This document shows positions 1 through 7,574 of a stretch of 38,088 bases of DNA, in pieces (the first letter of the stretch is position 1; each line of letters starts with the position of its first letter). Below the pieces are notes generated by a model that made no database searches, was not told the origin of the DNA, and saw only the letters and a list, made by a program, of their open reading frames with translations. Where the stretch lies: the IMG/VR virus record IMGVR_UViG_3300024259_001156, positions 1 through 38,088 of that record, one strand, 5' to 3'. The stretch comes from a virus. The position numbers were made by a program, and so were the translations under genes.

Positions 1-135
1 CTCAGGACGGCACGGCTCAGGTCGGCATCGCTCAGGACGGCACGGCTCAGGACGGCACCGCGCAGGACGGCACCGCGCAGGACGGCACCGCTCAGGTCGG
101 CATCGCTCAGGACGGCATCGCTCAGGACGGCACGG
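1..135 (-). repeat. 15-bp tandem repeats encoding pentapeptides
   Basis: Nine near-identical 15-bp units (plus strand CTCAGGACGGCACGG and variants such as CTCAGGTCGGCATCG, CGCAGGACGGCACCG) run from the window edge to about 135. The period equals five codons of the pentapeptide-repeat protein. Units differ by only a few bases, which suggests recent amplification by slippage or unequal recombination. Confidence 0.9.
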
Positions 136-200
136 CTACCTTTCTCACCATAAGTCTCTACCCAAATCTTATGCTCTGCGAGGATCTTTTTCAGGTCCAT
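1..200 (-). CDS. Pentapeptide-repeat protein, 3' end cut by window edge
   Basis: Reading leftward from an ATG at 200, about 22 ordinary residues (MDLKKILAEHKIWVETYGEK) are followed by uninterrupted five-residue units of the type SRAVL, SDADL, SGAVL and RGAVL. These match the A(D/N/V)Lxx pattern of pentapeptide-repeat proteins, which fold as a right-handed quadrilateral beta-helix. The reading frame is still open at base 1, so the protein is incomplete here. A good Shine-Dalgarno (GGAG) lies 7 bases before the start. It follows the 127-aa gene by about 10 bases and is probably co-transcribed from the leftward promoter at 622-650. Members of this family can mimic DNA (gyrase protection) or act as scaffolds, but nothing here fixes a function. 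Confidence 0.85.
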   Translation of the reverse strand, partial: MDLKKILAEHKIWVETYGEKGSRAVLSDAVLSDADLSGAVLRGAVLRGAVLSRAVLSDADLSRAVL

Positions 201-210
201 GATAATCTCC

Positions 211-594
211 TTAAATTGTGGTTTCGACCGTTTCGGCCCACTGCGGATATGTATCAGCCATCTCAGCCATCTTCTCTGCATAGATCAGCGATCCGACTTC
301 ATTAGGATGATAGCTCATCATTATATCAAAGAGGGCGTGGTAGGCTGCTTTGAACTCTGAGAAGGTCATTGTGATTCTCCTATTGAATGTGAGGTGGGTA
401 GAGTATTTGATTGTGATTGTGCCGTTTTCAAAAATCCCCATTATATCAGTAGATGTTTCAGGATAGCTGATAAGACCGTATTTGACTGCCGTTACTACAA
501 GGCCATCTCTCCGCGTATTGAGTATTTGCATTGGCTCTTGTTTGCTGCGCCTTTTGGCTTCTCTGATTGCTTCTTGTTTGGCTGTAAGTTTCAT
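211..594 (-). CDS. Hypothetical protein (127 aa)
   Basis: This 127-residue protein has a basic N-terminus (MKLTAKQEAIREAKRRSKQE), a central beta-rich part and a C-terminal half rich in aromatic and acidic residues. I do not recognise the family. The start is supported by its position just downstream of a strong leftward promoter (622-650). It is the first gene of a short leftward unit that continues into the pentapeptide-repeat gene. No membrane segment, signal peptide or catalytic motif is evident. The plus-strand reading frame at 394-612 is its shadow. Confidence 0.7.
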   Translation of the reverse strand: MKLTAKQEAIREAKRRSKQEPMQILNTRRDGLVVTAVKYGLISYPETSTDIMGIFENGTITIKYSTHLTFNRRITMTFSEFKAAYHALFDIMMSYHPNEVGSLIYAEKMAEMADTYPQWAETVETTI

Positions 595-621
595 TTTATT
601 ATCCTTTTTTAACCTACTTAT

Positions 622-650
622 AATATAGTAAATAGTTTTATATAGGTCAA
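622..650 (-). promoter_or_regulatory. Leftward sigma70-like promoter (TTGACC-17-TATATT)
   Basis: On the minus strand, TTGACC (645-650) is followed by a 17-bp spacer and TATATT (622-627), then ATAAGTAGG. It lies 28 bases before the ATG of the 127-aa gene. The spacer and downstream bases are shared with the other leftward promoters at 22758, 24977 and 25407. Confidence 0.75.
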
Positions 651-668
651 GAGTTATTTTAAAATAGT

Positions 669-696
669 TTGACTTTTTTTTATATCACCTTATATT
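669..696 (+). promoter_or_regulatory. Rightward sigma70-like promoter (TTGACT-16-TATATT)
   Basis: TTGACT (669-674), a 16-bp T-rich spacer and TATATT (691-696) lie 44 bases before the first gene of the rightward accessory block. It is arranged back-to-back with the leftward promoter at 622-650, only 18 bp apart, so one regulator could act on both. Confidence 0.65.
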
Positions 697-703
697 AATC
701 ACA

Positions 704-730
704 GGGGATAGACGCTTACCGTCTAAGCCC
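704..730 (+). promoter_or_regulatory. Leader hairpin before the first rightward gene
   Basis: Bases 709-714 (TAGACG) pair with 720-725 (CGTCTA) around a CTTAC loop. Below a 2x2 GA/AG internal loop, GGG (704-706) pairs with CCC (728-730). The hairpin is followed by TATTTTTAT and then the ATG at 740, with no Shine-Dalgarno between hairpin and start. The only AGGGG in the leader (703-707) lies in or at the foot of the stem. It may be an attenuator or a translational control element; this is inferred from sequence alone. Confidence 0.45.
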
Positions 731-739
731 TATTTTTAT

Positions 740-2890
740 ATGCCAACTATTTCTTTAGCGATGATCTGTCACAACGAGGGTGCTACCCTTGAGAAAGCCA
801 TCCAATCAGCATTGCCTTTTGTTGATGAGGTGGTTATTGGAGTAGATAAAAGCTCTACTGATAACACCGCTGAGATAGCCAAGATGTATGCTACGCCGGG
901 TAAATACTTTGAGTATGAGTGGCGGGATGATTTCTCATGGGCGAGAAATCAGGCTATCAAGCGATGTGAGATGAGCCTGGTATGCGTGGTCGATGGCCAT
1001 GAGTTTATCCCCGGCGACGATGAGCCTATAGGAGTCAACTGTGCCCGTATGCGGGGGACTGATCCTAATACGGTTCAGGTTCCCACCCCGATGGCTCTGT
1101 TTGATAATATCCACAAAGAGGGATTACCCGAGGGGATGGATGTAGCCTGTATCACCTTAGCAATGAACGTGGACGAGTGGGGCATACCACAACTATTCTT
1201 CCTACAACCACGGATATTCAGGAACACAGGCGAGATCTATTATCAGAACCCTGTCCATAATGCATTGATGGGATATGATCAAGAAAAGGCGATGGCTTAT
1301 CCCGAAGCGATAATTGTTCATAACATGCCACCACAGCGCGAAGCTAAAAGGAAGAAGCAACGTGGTAAGATGAACTTCTCTGGGCTAATGGCTGATGTGC
1401 GCGAGGAGCGCAAGAAGCCCATAGAGGATCAAAATGCGCGTCCCTTCTTTTACATGGGCAATTCTCATGCTGACTTAGGCAATCAAAAACAGGCTATTCA
1501 TTGGTATGAGCAGTATCTAAAACGATCCAAGTTTGGTGAAGAGCGATACCAAGCCCTTCAACAGTTGGCTGTCCTTGAGCATAGATACCATAAAGATCCT
1601 ATCAAGGCCCGAGAGTATGCCCGTCAAGCCTCTGAGACGCAATGGCGTCGGTGTGAGCCTCATGTATTGATGGGTGAGATATGCGCCCAGGAAGGCGATT
1701 GGGAGCAAGCGATTCATCACTTTGATGTATGCGACATCTATGAAGCACCCCTGACGGTTATGTTTTTGCAGGGATCTGTCTATTCTTATATGCCTGATTT
1801 CCAACGGGCACGTTGTTATGCCAATCTCAATAATTGGGGCAAGGCGTTAGAGTATATAGAGCGCGTCCTTACATGGCGTCCTGGCGATCCCGAAGCATTG
1901 GCTTTGTATGGCGAGTTTAAGAGCCATCTAAACCACTCAGAGGGACAACCCAACCTTCTTATGGTGGATAGAGTGGGTAGTTTTACCACCGACATCGGGC
2001 AGACGTTTACTGACAATGGCTTTTGCGTGTCGCGACAGAATGCTTGCGATAATCAGTGGAAGGCGTGGGCTGATCTGGCGTGGTTCGAGTGGTGCGATGA
2101 GAATATCGCCCACTGGTCAAGAGCCGATTGGGATTGTCCTGTCATCGTCCGGTTGCATTCCTATGAAGCGTTTGGCAATATGCCTGAAGCGGTCAACTGG
2201 CAAAACATCTCTCACCTCATCTTCGTCGCTCCTCATATACAGCAGCTCGTTCATCAGCGATGGCCCGAACTGGCTAAGGTGCCTCAGTCTGTTATACCTA
2301 ATGGAGTAAAACTAAATGGTTTGGAGTATAAGGAGCGTAGTCATGGTAAGAGGATAGGATACCTCGGATACCTCAATCACAAAAAGGGTATCGATCTACT
2401 GATACAGGCCATGTATTCATTCCCTGAGTATGAGTTCCATGTGGCTGGCTCCTTCCAAGACCCGCACCTTGAGTATTATGCTCTCAACTCATGGGCCGAG
2501 ATGAGCAATGTGTGGTTTCATGGATGGATAGATAACAAGGATGAATGGCTTGAGGAGGTTGATTATCTTATCAGTCCATCTATAGTAGAATCGTTTGGCT
2601 ATTCTATTGCAGAGGCGATGGTCAAAGGGATCAAGCCTCTGGTGCACCATCGTCCCGGTGCTATCTGGCCGCAGACATGGCGCACGATGGATGATTTAGA
2701 ATTGATGATTGATCCACATAGCGAATACAACTCTCAGGCTTATAGGGACCATATCGTCAATAACTACTCGCTGGAGAAGCAGATGAGCATGACGATGGAT
2801 TTGGTTCAAAGCCTTTTGGCGCATAAACAACAACGTGGCCCTCATCTTGAATTTGCACAGGAGGTAGTATGTCCGAAGATAGATATATAG
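740..2890 (+). CDS. Three-part glycosyltransferase: GT2 domain, TPR region, GT4-like domain
   Basis: This 716-aa protein opens with a GT-A family-2 domain: ISLAMICHNE at 4-13, the acidic VGVDKSSTDNT-type nucleotide-binding stretch around 32-43, and VVDGHEF near 83-89 in the place of the usual DxD. The middle (about 230-400) has helical repeats typical of TPR. The C-terminal part (about 430-700) resembles a GT-B family-4 enzyme, with IPNGV near 520 and the E-x7-E pair E617/E625 in ESFGYSIAEAM. It should transfer sugars from activated donors in the cytoplasm. A GT2-TPR-GT4 fusion suggests two sequential transfers on one scaffold. It is the first gene of the rightward block; its start has no obvious Shine-Dalgarno and sits just after a leader hairpin. 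The acceptor is unknown. Confidence 0.85.
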   Translation: MPTISLAMICHNEGATLEKAIQSALPFVDEVVIGVDKSSTDNTAEIAKMYATPGKYFEYEWRDDFSWARNQAIKRCEMSLVCVVDGHEFIPGDDEPIGVNCARMRGTDPNTVQVPTPMALFDNIHKEGLPEGMDVACITLAMNVDEWGIPQLFFLQPRIFRNTGEIYYQNPVHNALMGYDQEKAMAYPEAIIVHNMPPQREAKRKKQRGKMNFSGLMADVREERKKPIEDQNARPFFYMGNSHADLGNQKQAIHWYEQYLKRSKFGEERYQALQQLAVLEHRYHKDPIKAREYARQASETQWRRCEPHVLMGEICAQEGDWEQAIHHFDVCDIYEAPLTVMFLQGSVYSYMPDFQRARCYANLNNWGKALEYIERVLTWRPGDPEALALYGEFKSHLNHSEGQPNLLMVDRVGSFTTDIGQTFTDNGFCVSRQNACDNQWKAWADLAWFEWCDENIAHWSRADWDCPVIVRLHSYEAFGNMPEAVNWQNISHLIFVAPHIQQLVHQRWPELAKVPQSVIPNGVKLNGLEYKERSHGKRIGYLGYLNHKKGIDLLIQAMYSFPEYEFHVAGSFQDPHLEYYALNSWAEMSNVWFHGWIDNKDEWLEEVDYLISPSIVESFGYSIAEAMVKGIKPLVHHRPGAIWPQTWRTMDDLELMIDPHSEYNSQAYRDHIVNNYSLEKQMSMTMDLVQSLLAHKQQRGPHLEFAQEVVCPKIDI

Positions 2891-3198
2891 AGGTATTTAG
2901 AGAGTTGCAAATAGATCTCATCGATTCATTGAGTGCTTTTTATAACTGCGTTGATGAGGATTCTGAGATATGGATGGATGATGATAGGGCTTATCGTATC
3001 CTTGAGATCTGCCAGGGTGACTCCGATGGTTTTGTCTCTATACCGCTTACGTGGTGGGATCATTTTAAGATAGAGAAGTTGTCCTTTTTTAATTCCCTTT
3101 TGAAGCCACCTAAATATCGCAGGATCTATATAGGTAACTCAGGTCAAGATAAGTTCATTAGCGATAAGATGATCGCGATATGGAAATATAGCGCATGA
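2869..3198 (+). CDS. Hypothetical protein (109 aa)
   Basis: A 109-residue acidic protein that I do not recognise. It overlaps the end of the glycosyltransferase by 22 bases and is preceded by a strong AGGAGG 6 bases before the ATG. The N-terminal half is helical and rich in Asp/Glu (DEDSEIWMDDDRAYRILE); the C-terminus is basic and aromatic. The next gene begins inside its stop codon (ATGA), so the two are translationally coupled. Confidence 0.65.
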   Translation: MSEDRYIEVFRELQIDLIDSLSAFYNCVDEDSEIWMDDDRAYRILEICQGDSDGFVSIPLTWWDHFKIEKLSFFNSLLKPPKYRRIYIGNSGQDKFISDKMIAIWKYSA

Positions 3199-3521
3199 GG
3201 GTCTATATAGCCGGTCCCTACTCGCAGGGTGATAAAGAGGTCAATGTGCGTAGGGCCATTGATATGGCAAGCACACTGATGCGATTGGGCCATGTGCCTT
3301 TTTGTCCTCATCTTACTCATTATATCCATCTCATCCATCCTGAAGATTACGAGACATGGATGTCACAAGACCTTGAATGGCTCTCTGTTTGCGATTGTGT
3401 TATACGTCTAACGGGCGAAAGTGAGGGGGCAGACAGAGAAGTTCTTTGGGCGACTGCTAACGACAAGCCTGTCTATTTCAATCTTGCTGAATTCATGGAG
3501 GTGACACCTTGCCAGTGCTGA
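3195..3521 (+). CDS. DUF4406 / nucleoside 2-deoxyribosyltransferase-like protein
   Basis: The 108-aa protein starts MRVYIAGPYSQGD, the hallmark N-terminus of the DUF4406 and nucleoside 2-deoxyribosyltransferase superfamily. It ends with the family's GA-x-x-E-x-x-x-A element (GADREVLWA). These small Rossmann-like enzymes cleave or transfer N-glycosidic bonds of (deoxy)nucleosides or sugar nucleotides and are common in phages. VRRAIDMASTLMRLGHVPFCPHL is typical of the first helix and second strand. It is coupled to the previous gene by an ATGA overlap. A role in nucleotide or sugar-nucleotide metabolism is likely; the substrate cannot be read from the sequence. Confidence 0.75.
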   Translation: MRVYIAGPYSQGDKEVNVRRAIDMASTLMRLGHVPFCPHLTHYIHLIHPEDYETWMSQDLEWLSVCDCVIRLTGESEGADREVLWATANDKPVYFNLAEFMEVTPCQC

Positions 3522-3781
3522 TTTTCATTCTACTCAAGATTTTGGAGATAAGCCTTTTCATCTTAGGTCCGGTGTATGTATGTCGATGGGTGGGAATATT
3601 TGTGGAACGATACACCATTATGAGAGACGATGCAAGGGATTTATGTTTGTTCTTGCGGTGGTGTACAGGATGTGTTTTATCTATGGCAGGAATCATCACG
3701 ATGTATATTTTATGGCTTATTCTCTCCACCCTCATCTCTGTAAATTGGCAATGGGCACAGGAGATAGCCAATGCTCTCTAG
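3509..3781 (+). CDS. Small membrane protein (90 aa), TTG start
   Basis: It starts at TTG (3509) with GGAGG seven bases upstream, overlapping the previous gene by 13 bases. Two strongly hydrophobic stretches are visible: residues about 4-25 (ILLKILEISLFILGPVYV) and about 55-75 (VLSMAGIITMYILWLILSTL). They are separated by a charged loop with several Arg and Asp. It is probably a two-pass inner-membrane protein. It overlaps the following glycosyltransferase by 11 bases. It could be a membrane anchor for the sugar machinery, but no family is recognised. Confidence 0.6.
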   Translation: MPVLIFILLKILEISLFILGPVYVCRWVGIFVERYTIMRDDARDLCLFLRWCTGCVLSMAGIITMYILWLILSTLISVNWQWAQEIANAL

Positions 3782-4502
3782 CGCAATAATCCCAGTATAT
3801 AACCAAACACCCGCTTATCTCAGAGCGGCTATCCTCTCCGTTCGTGAGCAGACGGTCCCTTGTGAGATTATCGTGGTGGATGATGGCAGCAATCCACCCT
3901 GTCATACAATTGTATGTGATATACCAACAGACAAAGATCATCCCATCATTTATGTGCAGCAAGAGAATGGTGGCGTATCGTCTGCTATGAACAAAGGTCT
4001 TGAGTATGCTAATGGTGAGTATATACAATGGCTTTCCTCTGATGATCTTTACCGCGCAGAGAAGACAGAGATACAAACAAAGGCGCTCCAAGATTCCGGT
4101 GAGATGATTTGTTATTGCACTTATGAGGAGGGTATACCTACTATTCAGAATGTGTGGCCAGCGGCTCAATATCCGAATAGTAAGTCCCTTTTTGATGGAC
4201 TTAGGCAGCATAGTTTTATTAATGCCTGTACCGTCATGTGGCATAGAGATGTCTTTGATGAGGTGGGTGAGTTTGATATAAACATGCGTCATATGAACGA
4301 CACAGAGATGATTTTGCGATGTGCAGAGAGGTATAACTTTGTCGCTGTAGATGCACCTCTTGTTCGTCGGCGTATCCATCCTGGTCAGATGATCAATACA
4401 CTGCGGCAAGAGGACGAGGCTAAGTCCAAACAAGCCGATCTTGATTATGTAAATAAACGCTATGGTGCAACTCTAAAACTGTGGGTACCTAATGCCAACT
4501 AA
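3771..4502 (+). CDS. Family-2 glycosyltransferase (GT-A)
   Basis: The 243-aa protein has a textbook GT2 layout: SAIIPVYNQTPAYLRAAILS at 4-23, VVDDGS at 35-40 for nucleotide-sugar binding, ENGGVSSAMNKGL at 65-77, and WLSSDD at 87-92 supplying the metal-binding acidic pair. A later MNDTEMILRC segment fits the catalytic-base region. It is a soluble GT2 without membrane segments, so it probably acts on a cytoplasmic carrier or protein acceptor. It overlaps its neighbours on both sides. Donor and acceptor are unknown. Confidence 0.9.
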   Translation: MLSSAIIPVYNQTPAYLRAAILSVREQTVPCEIIVVDDGSNPPCHTIVCDIPTDKDHPIIYVQQENGGVSSAMNKGLEYANGEYIQWLSSDDLYRAEKTEIQTKALQDSGEMICYCTYEEGIPTIQNVWPAAQYPNSKSLFDGLRQHSFINACTVMWHRDVFDEVGEFDINMRHMNDTEMILRCAERYNFVAVDAPLVRRRIHPGQMINTLRQEDEAKSKQADLDYVNKRYGATLKLWVPNAN

Positions 4503-4671
4503 GATGCAATTCGCTAAATACCTCCGTCGATACAAGCTGGAGGATAATATCTGGAAAGCAACCAACAAGGTAGATCGCCTTCCCCGTAAAGAAGCACAGG
4601 ACAAGGTGGTAAAGTCGGGGGGAGAATGGCGATTTACTACTAAAGATATATGGGAGGTACTACGCAAATGA
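4492..4671 (+). CDS. Small basic hypothetical protein (59 aa)
   Basis: An ATG at 4492 opens 59 codons ending at TGA 4669-4671, overlapping the preceding glycosyltransferase by 11 bases and the next gene by 4 (ATGA). The product (MPTKMQFAKYLRRYKLEDNI... ending KDIWEVLRK) is basic and predicted helical. No family is recognised. The exact fit into an otherwise empty interval and the coupling at both ends argue that it is real. Confidence 0.6.
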   Translation: MPTKMQFAKYLRRYKLEDNIWKATNKVDRLPRKEAQDKVVKSGGEWRFTTKDIWEVLRK

Positions 4672-4847
4672 GATATGAGGTGCTACACTTAGAGTCTAAT
4701 TATCTTAACGTATATTGGGGTGTGTTTGATCATTGGGATGAGCGATTCATCTATGTGAGGATCAAGCATAAGATGGCTAAGAAGATATGTCGCCACCTTA
4801 ACAAAATAGAAGAGCATAACGAGAAGATAAGGGAACTATGGTCGTAG
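4668..4847 (+). CDS. Small hypothetical protein (59 aa)
   Basis: I place the start at ATG 4668 (MRYEVLHLESNYLN). GGGAGG lies about 10 bases upstream, and the ATG overlaps the previous stop as ATGA. An in-frame ATG at 4650 would put the ribosome site inside the gene. The protein has a short beta-like N-terminus followed by a basic amphipathic helix (KHKMAKKICRHLNKIEEHNE). No family is recognised. It overlaps the next glycosyltransferase by 10 bases. Confidence 0.55.
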   Translation: MRYEVLHLESNYLNVYWGVFDHWDERFIYVRIKHKMAKKICRHLNKIEEHNEKIRELWS

Positions 4848-5686
4848 CCGCTTTCTTACAAAATTACAACGGTGTCTTAAATAGCTACCTTCGCCAGTGC
4901 CTCACATCTATGTCGGTTGTAGCTGATGTTATATACGTCTATGATGATGGCTCAACGGAGGATGTTAAGTCCATCTATCAGGACTTCGATTGCGTGGTGA
5001 TATACGGGCGAGAAAATAACTTTCGCCATGAGCTTTTACATAAGCAGAAACTCCTATCTATCGCTCTGCGGAGCAATCCCACATGGCTCTGCTGGTTTGA
5101 TTCAGACGCCATTCTGGGCGCATGGTGGGAGGATAGGGATCGCACAGAGGATACCTTAGCAAGAGCCAGTCAGCAGAATATTGACCTCATCTTTTTACAT
5201 AACCTCAACCTTTGGAGAGATAGTTGGTGGTATCGTACAGATCAATCCTATAACGACCTATGGCATGGTGTCTTCTGGCGCAATACGGGGCAGTTACACT
5301 ACAAGCCTGTAGCCAAATTGCATCAGAAGCAATATCCTTTTTTCTATTATGATACACAGCACTCAACCAATACGACACAACTTCAGCAAGATGACGCGCA
5401 ACTATTGCACTTCGGCTTTGCCTCTGCCGATGAGATAGCCAAGAAGTATTTCACGTATAGAGACAACGGACAGACAGGATGGGCTTTAGATAGGTTGGTA
5501 TCAGAGCAAAAGATGATCAACCCACAGACGAATGAGGAGGAGGTGTTTACGCTTGAACCGGCTATGGGTAATTGGTTTCCCTCTTGGTATGATCACGGTA
5601 AACCCGCTGAAGAGCCGGAGCCTCTTTTTACTCCCGAAAGGATGATGCTCTATGGTAGCTACGAACAATGGAAAGCAGCCCAATAA
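4838..5686 (+). CDS. Glycosyltransferase family 2-like protein
   Basis: The 282-aa product resembles GT-A glycosyltransferases: VAAFLQNYNGVLNSYLRQCL at 3-22, VYDDGSTEDV at 34-43, a central KLLSIALRSNPTWLCWFDSD at 71-90 with the metal-binding DSD at 88-90, and a Trp-rich acceptor region (WRDSWWYR, WHGVFWR). The C-terminus is extended and acidic. It should use a nucleotide-sugar and a divalent metal. The aromatic richness of the second half suggests stacking against a sugar acceptor. Confidence 0.8.
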   Translation: MVVAAFLQNYNGVLNSYLRQCLTSMSVVADVIYVYDDGSTEDVKSIYQDFDCVVIYGRENNFRHELLHKQKLLSIALRSNPTWLCWFDSDAILGAWWEDRDRTEDTLARASQQNIDLIFLHNLNLWRDSWWYRTDQSYNDLWHGVFWRNTGQLHYKPVAKLHQKQYPFFYYDTQHSTNTTQLQQDDAQLLHFGFASADEIAKKYFTYRDNGQTGWALDRLVSEQKMINPQTNEEEVFTLEPAMGNWFPSWYDHGKPAEEPEPLFTPERMMLYGSYEQWKAAQ

Positions 5687-5807
5687 AACCGCATCAACGA
5701 TAGGTGCTATCATTGGCTTGTGGGTCGCTCTGTATGTGATATTCACCTTGGCTCTTTTCGCGTGGAATGGTGCAGATAAAACAGTTACCTGGATATTAGG
5801 AGGTTGA
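5652..5807 (+). CDS. Small single-pass membrane protein (51 aa)
   Basis: ATG 5652 to TGA 5805-5807, overlapping the end of the glycosyltransferase by 35 bases. The N-terminal 15 residues are polar and basic (MVATNNGKQPNKTAS), followed by one hydrophobic segment at about 17-38 (IGAIIGLWVALYVIFTLALF) and a short tail. An AGGA about 10 bases upstream supports the start. A small bitopic protein is likely; I cannot tell whether it is a holin-like, anchor or regulatory peptide. Confidence 0.5.
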   Translation: MVATNNGKQPNKTASTIGAIIGLWVALYVIFTLALFAWNGADKTVTWILGG

Positions 5808-5809
5808 TA

Positions 5810-6799
5810 ATGCGTATCGCCGTTGTGCATCCCGGCTCGGGCTGGATACTGTCTCATATAGCCAATCGATTAGCAGAGGCTTATCCTGATATTATTGAAT
5901 CCTATACACCCACCTATCTTACTGAACATATACTTGAAGACTTCAGTCATATTGATGCGTGGGTCTATTGCGATATTCAGAATTGTTATTATGCCATGCT
6001 GAAGGAGTATTACTCAAAAGCTATCCACGTAGGATTGTTTACTCATCTGGACAAAGATTCTCCCGAGTCATATCGTTTCCATTGGGGATCGTTGGATGGC
6101 GTAGTGCATATGTGCGAACGATATTATCAGATGTTCCTTGATAATCACTTTTTCCATGTTGATAGAATGACGATTATCCGACCCGGTGATGTATCGTCGT
6201 TTCCATTCCGTCAGGTGCGTTTTGGTATATGCCAGCGCGGTGAGCATATCGGTAAGGGAGCAGAATTCTTACCGGCTGTCATGGATAATCTTGCTGCTGA
6301 TGTGGCTGATGGTATTGAGTTGGTGACGTTAGGCAAAGGATGGGAGAATAAAGACTTTGGTGTCTCTCATACCTGTTGGCTTGATGAGTCGTATGATAAT
6401 TACCCTGCCTTTTATCACCATATAGATTATCTATTGATACCCTCACTGTGGGAGGGTGGTCCAATGGCATTGTTAGAGGCTATGGCGGCAGGTATTCCCA
6501 TCATCGCCCCTGATGTGGGGTGGGTGCCTGAGATCATGCGCGAGCTTACTACGCTCTTGGACATGGATGGCAAGGACATTGATAGCAATATCGAGGGTGT
6601 GACCTATTATCGTCCCTCTCACTTCTGGCTCTATAAGCCGGGAGACATTGATGGGCTTAGTCACATTATTGACTCTATCATGTCGGTTCGTTTAGCCAAG
6701 AGACAAGTCGTGGCTTCGATGAGCTATGAGAAGTATGGCCGCGACCTTATGAACTTCATCAATCATCTCAAAGGGCTGCGCGATGGTGCCTTCAGTTAG
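5810..6799 (+). CDS. GT4-like (GT-B) glycosyltransferase
   Basis: I choose ATG 5810 because AGGAGG sits 6 bases upstream; a TTG six bases earlier is also in frame. The 329-aa protein has a typical GT-B N-terminus (MRIAVVHPGSGWILSHIANRL) and a strong C-terminal GT1/4 signature: PSLWEGGPMALLEAMAAGIP with the E-x7-E pair E215/E223, followed by PIIAPDVGWVPEIM for donor binding. It retains sugar configuration by family knowledge. At 329 aa it is slightly short for the family, with a reduced N-terminal acceptor domain. Confidence 0.85.
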   Translation: MRIAVVHPGSGWILSHIANRLAEAYPDIIESYTPTYLTEHILEDFSHIDAWVYCDIQNCYYAMLKEYYSKAIHVGLFTHLDKDSPESYRFHWGSLDGVVHMCERYYQMFLDNHFFHVDRMTIIRPGDVSSFPFRQVRFGICQRGEHIGKGAEFLPAVMDNLAADVADGIELVTLGKGWENKDFGVSHTCWLDESYDNYPAFYHHIDYLLIPSLWEGGPMALLEAMAAGIPIIAPDVGWVPEIMRELTTLLDMDGKDIDSNIEGVTYYRPSHFWLYKPGDIDGLSHIIDSIMSVRLAKRQVVASMSYEKYGRDLMNFINHLKGLRDGAFS

Positions 6800-7004
6800 T
6801 CCTATCAACCCTTCTCCCTATGCTGCGCGGTGGCACTCAGGGCAGAGGGTAAGGGTAGTGGATGAGCATGATAAGAATATGGGTGATGGTAACATCTCAT
6901 ACTTGTATGGCATAGGGACAGGACGGCGCGTATCTGTTATGATGGAGTTTCCTGAAAAGATTTTGCTGGATGTATCTATTAAGCAACTGAGGAAAATCTA
7001 CTGA
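6783..7004 (+). CDS. Hypothetical protein (73 aa)
   Basis: A 73-aa protein overlapping the previous gene by 17 bases and the next by one (TGATG). It looks like a small beta-barrel: RWHSGQRVRVVDEHDKNMGDGNISYLYG is the kind of sequence seen in SH3-like or KOW-like folds. I do not assign a function. Confidence 0.55.
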   Translation: MVPSVSPINPSPYAARWHSGQRVRVVDEHDKNMGDGNISYLYGIGTGRRVSVMMEFPEKILLDVSIKQLRKIY

Positions 7005-7120
7005 TGAAGAGATACTGTCTGGGTGCTATCCTATTGCTCGGTATTTGCTCGCTTATTGCTCGGTTCTGTTATACACATAACGACGAATATTCAATAGAGA
7101 AATGGATAGATAATGCCTGA
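7004..7120 (+). CDS. Tiny secreted or membrane peptide (38 aa)
   Basis: ATG 7004 to TGA 7118-7120. The N-terminus MKRYCLGAILLLGICSLIAR is a basic residue pair followed by a hydrophobic core, like a signal peptide or single membrane anchor with two Cys, then a short polar tail. GAGGA lies about 9 bases upstream. It overlaps the next gene by 8 bases and the previous one by one. Function unknown. Confidence 0.45.
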   Translation: MKRYCLGAILLLGICSLIARFCYTHNDEYSIEKWIDNA

Positions 7121-7574
7121 GATAATCCTTGATCTGGGATGTGGAAGTCACAAGATCGACGGGGCCATCGGCATAGACTACTATCCCTTTGAAGGCGTTG
7201 ATATTGTCCGCGATCTGACAAGGGGCTTGCCCTTTGGTGATAGCGTAGTCGATGGCGTTATCGCTAAACAGGTGATGGAGCACGTAGACGGAACCGATCT
7301 CATATTCTTAGTCGAGGAAGTATGGCGCGTCTGTAAGCCGGGGGCGCAGTTCCTCGTCATCGTTCCTGATAAATCCTCATCAAATGCAGGGAAAGACTTC
7401 ACGCACAAAAAGAAGGACTGGGACGAGTTCAGTTTTGATATGTGGAAGAAGAATGATGGCGAATACATCATCCACCGAGGACCAGGGTATAATATCAAGG
7501 GCGAGTTTAAGGGGTATTCTGATTTGAATTATCAATCAAAGGATCGCACCTATAGATTGGAGGTGGTCAAGTGA
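7113..7574 (+). CDS. Class I SAM-dependent methyltransferase (methyltransferase-11-like)
   Basis: The 153-aa protein has motif I ILDLGCG at 5-11, an acidic end of strand 2 (IGIDYYP), and the typical post-motif order DGVIAKQVMEHVD followed by WRVCKPGAQFLVIVP. It is a short, core-only Rossmann methyltransferase. It probably caps a sugar or other small acceptor, given its neighbours. The substrate is not determined. Confidence 0.85.
   Translation: MPEIILDLGCGSHKIDGAIGIDYYPFEGVDIVRDLTRGLPFGDSVVDGVIAKQVMEHVDGTDLIFLVEEVWRVCKPGAQFLVIVPDKSSSNAGKDFTHKKKDWDEFSFDMWKKNDGEYIIHRGPGYNIKGEFKGYSDLNYQSKDRTYRLEVVK

Noticed and set aside
3732-4433. 233-codon minus-strand frame opposite the GT2 gene
   Set aside because: It is the antisense shadow of a convincing glycosyltransferase frame and has no known motif; the plus-strand gene is coupled to its neighbours.
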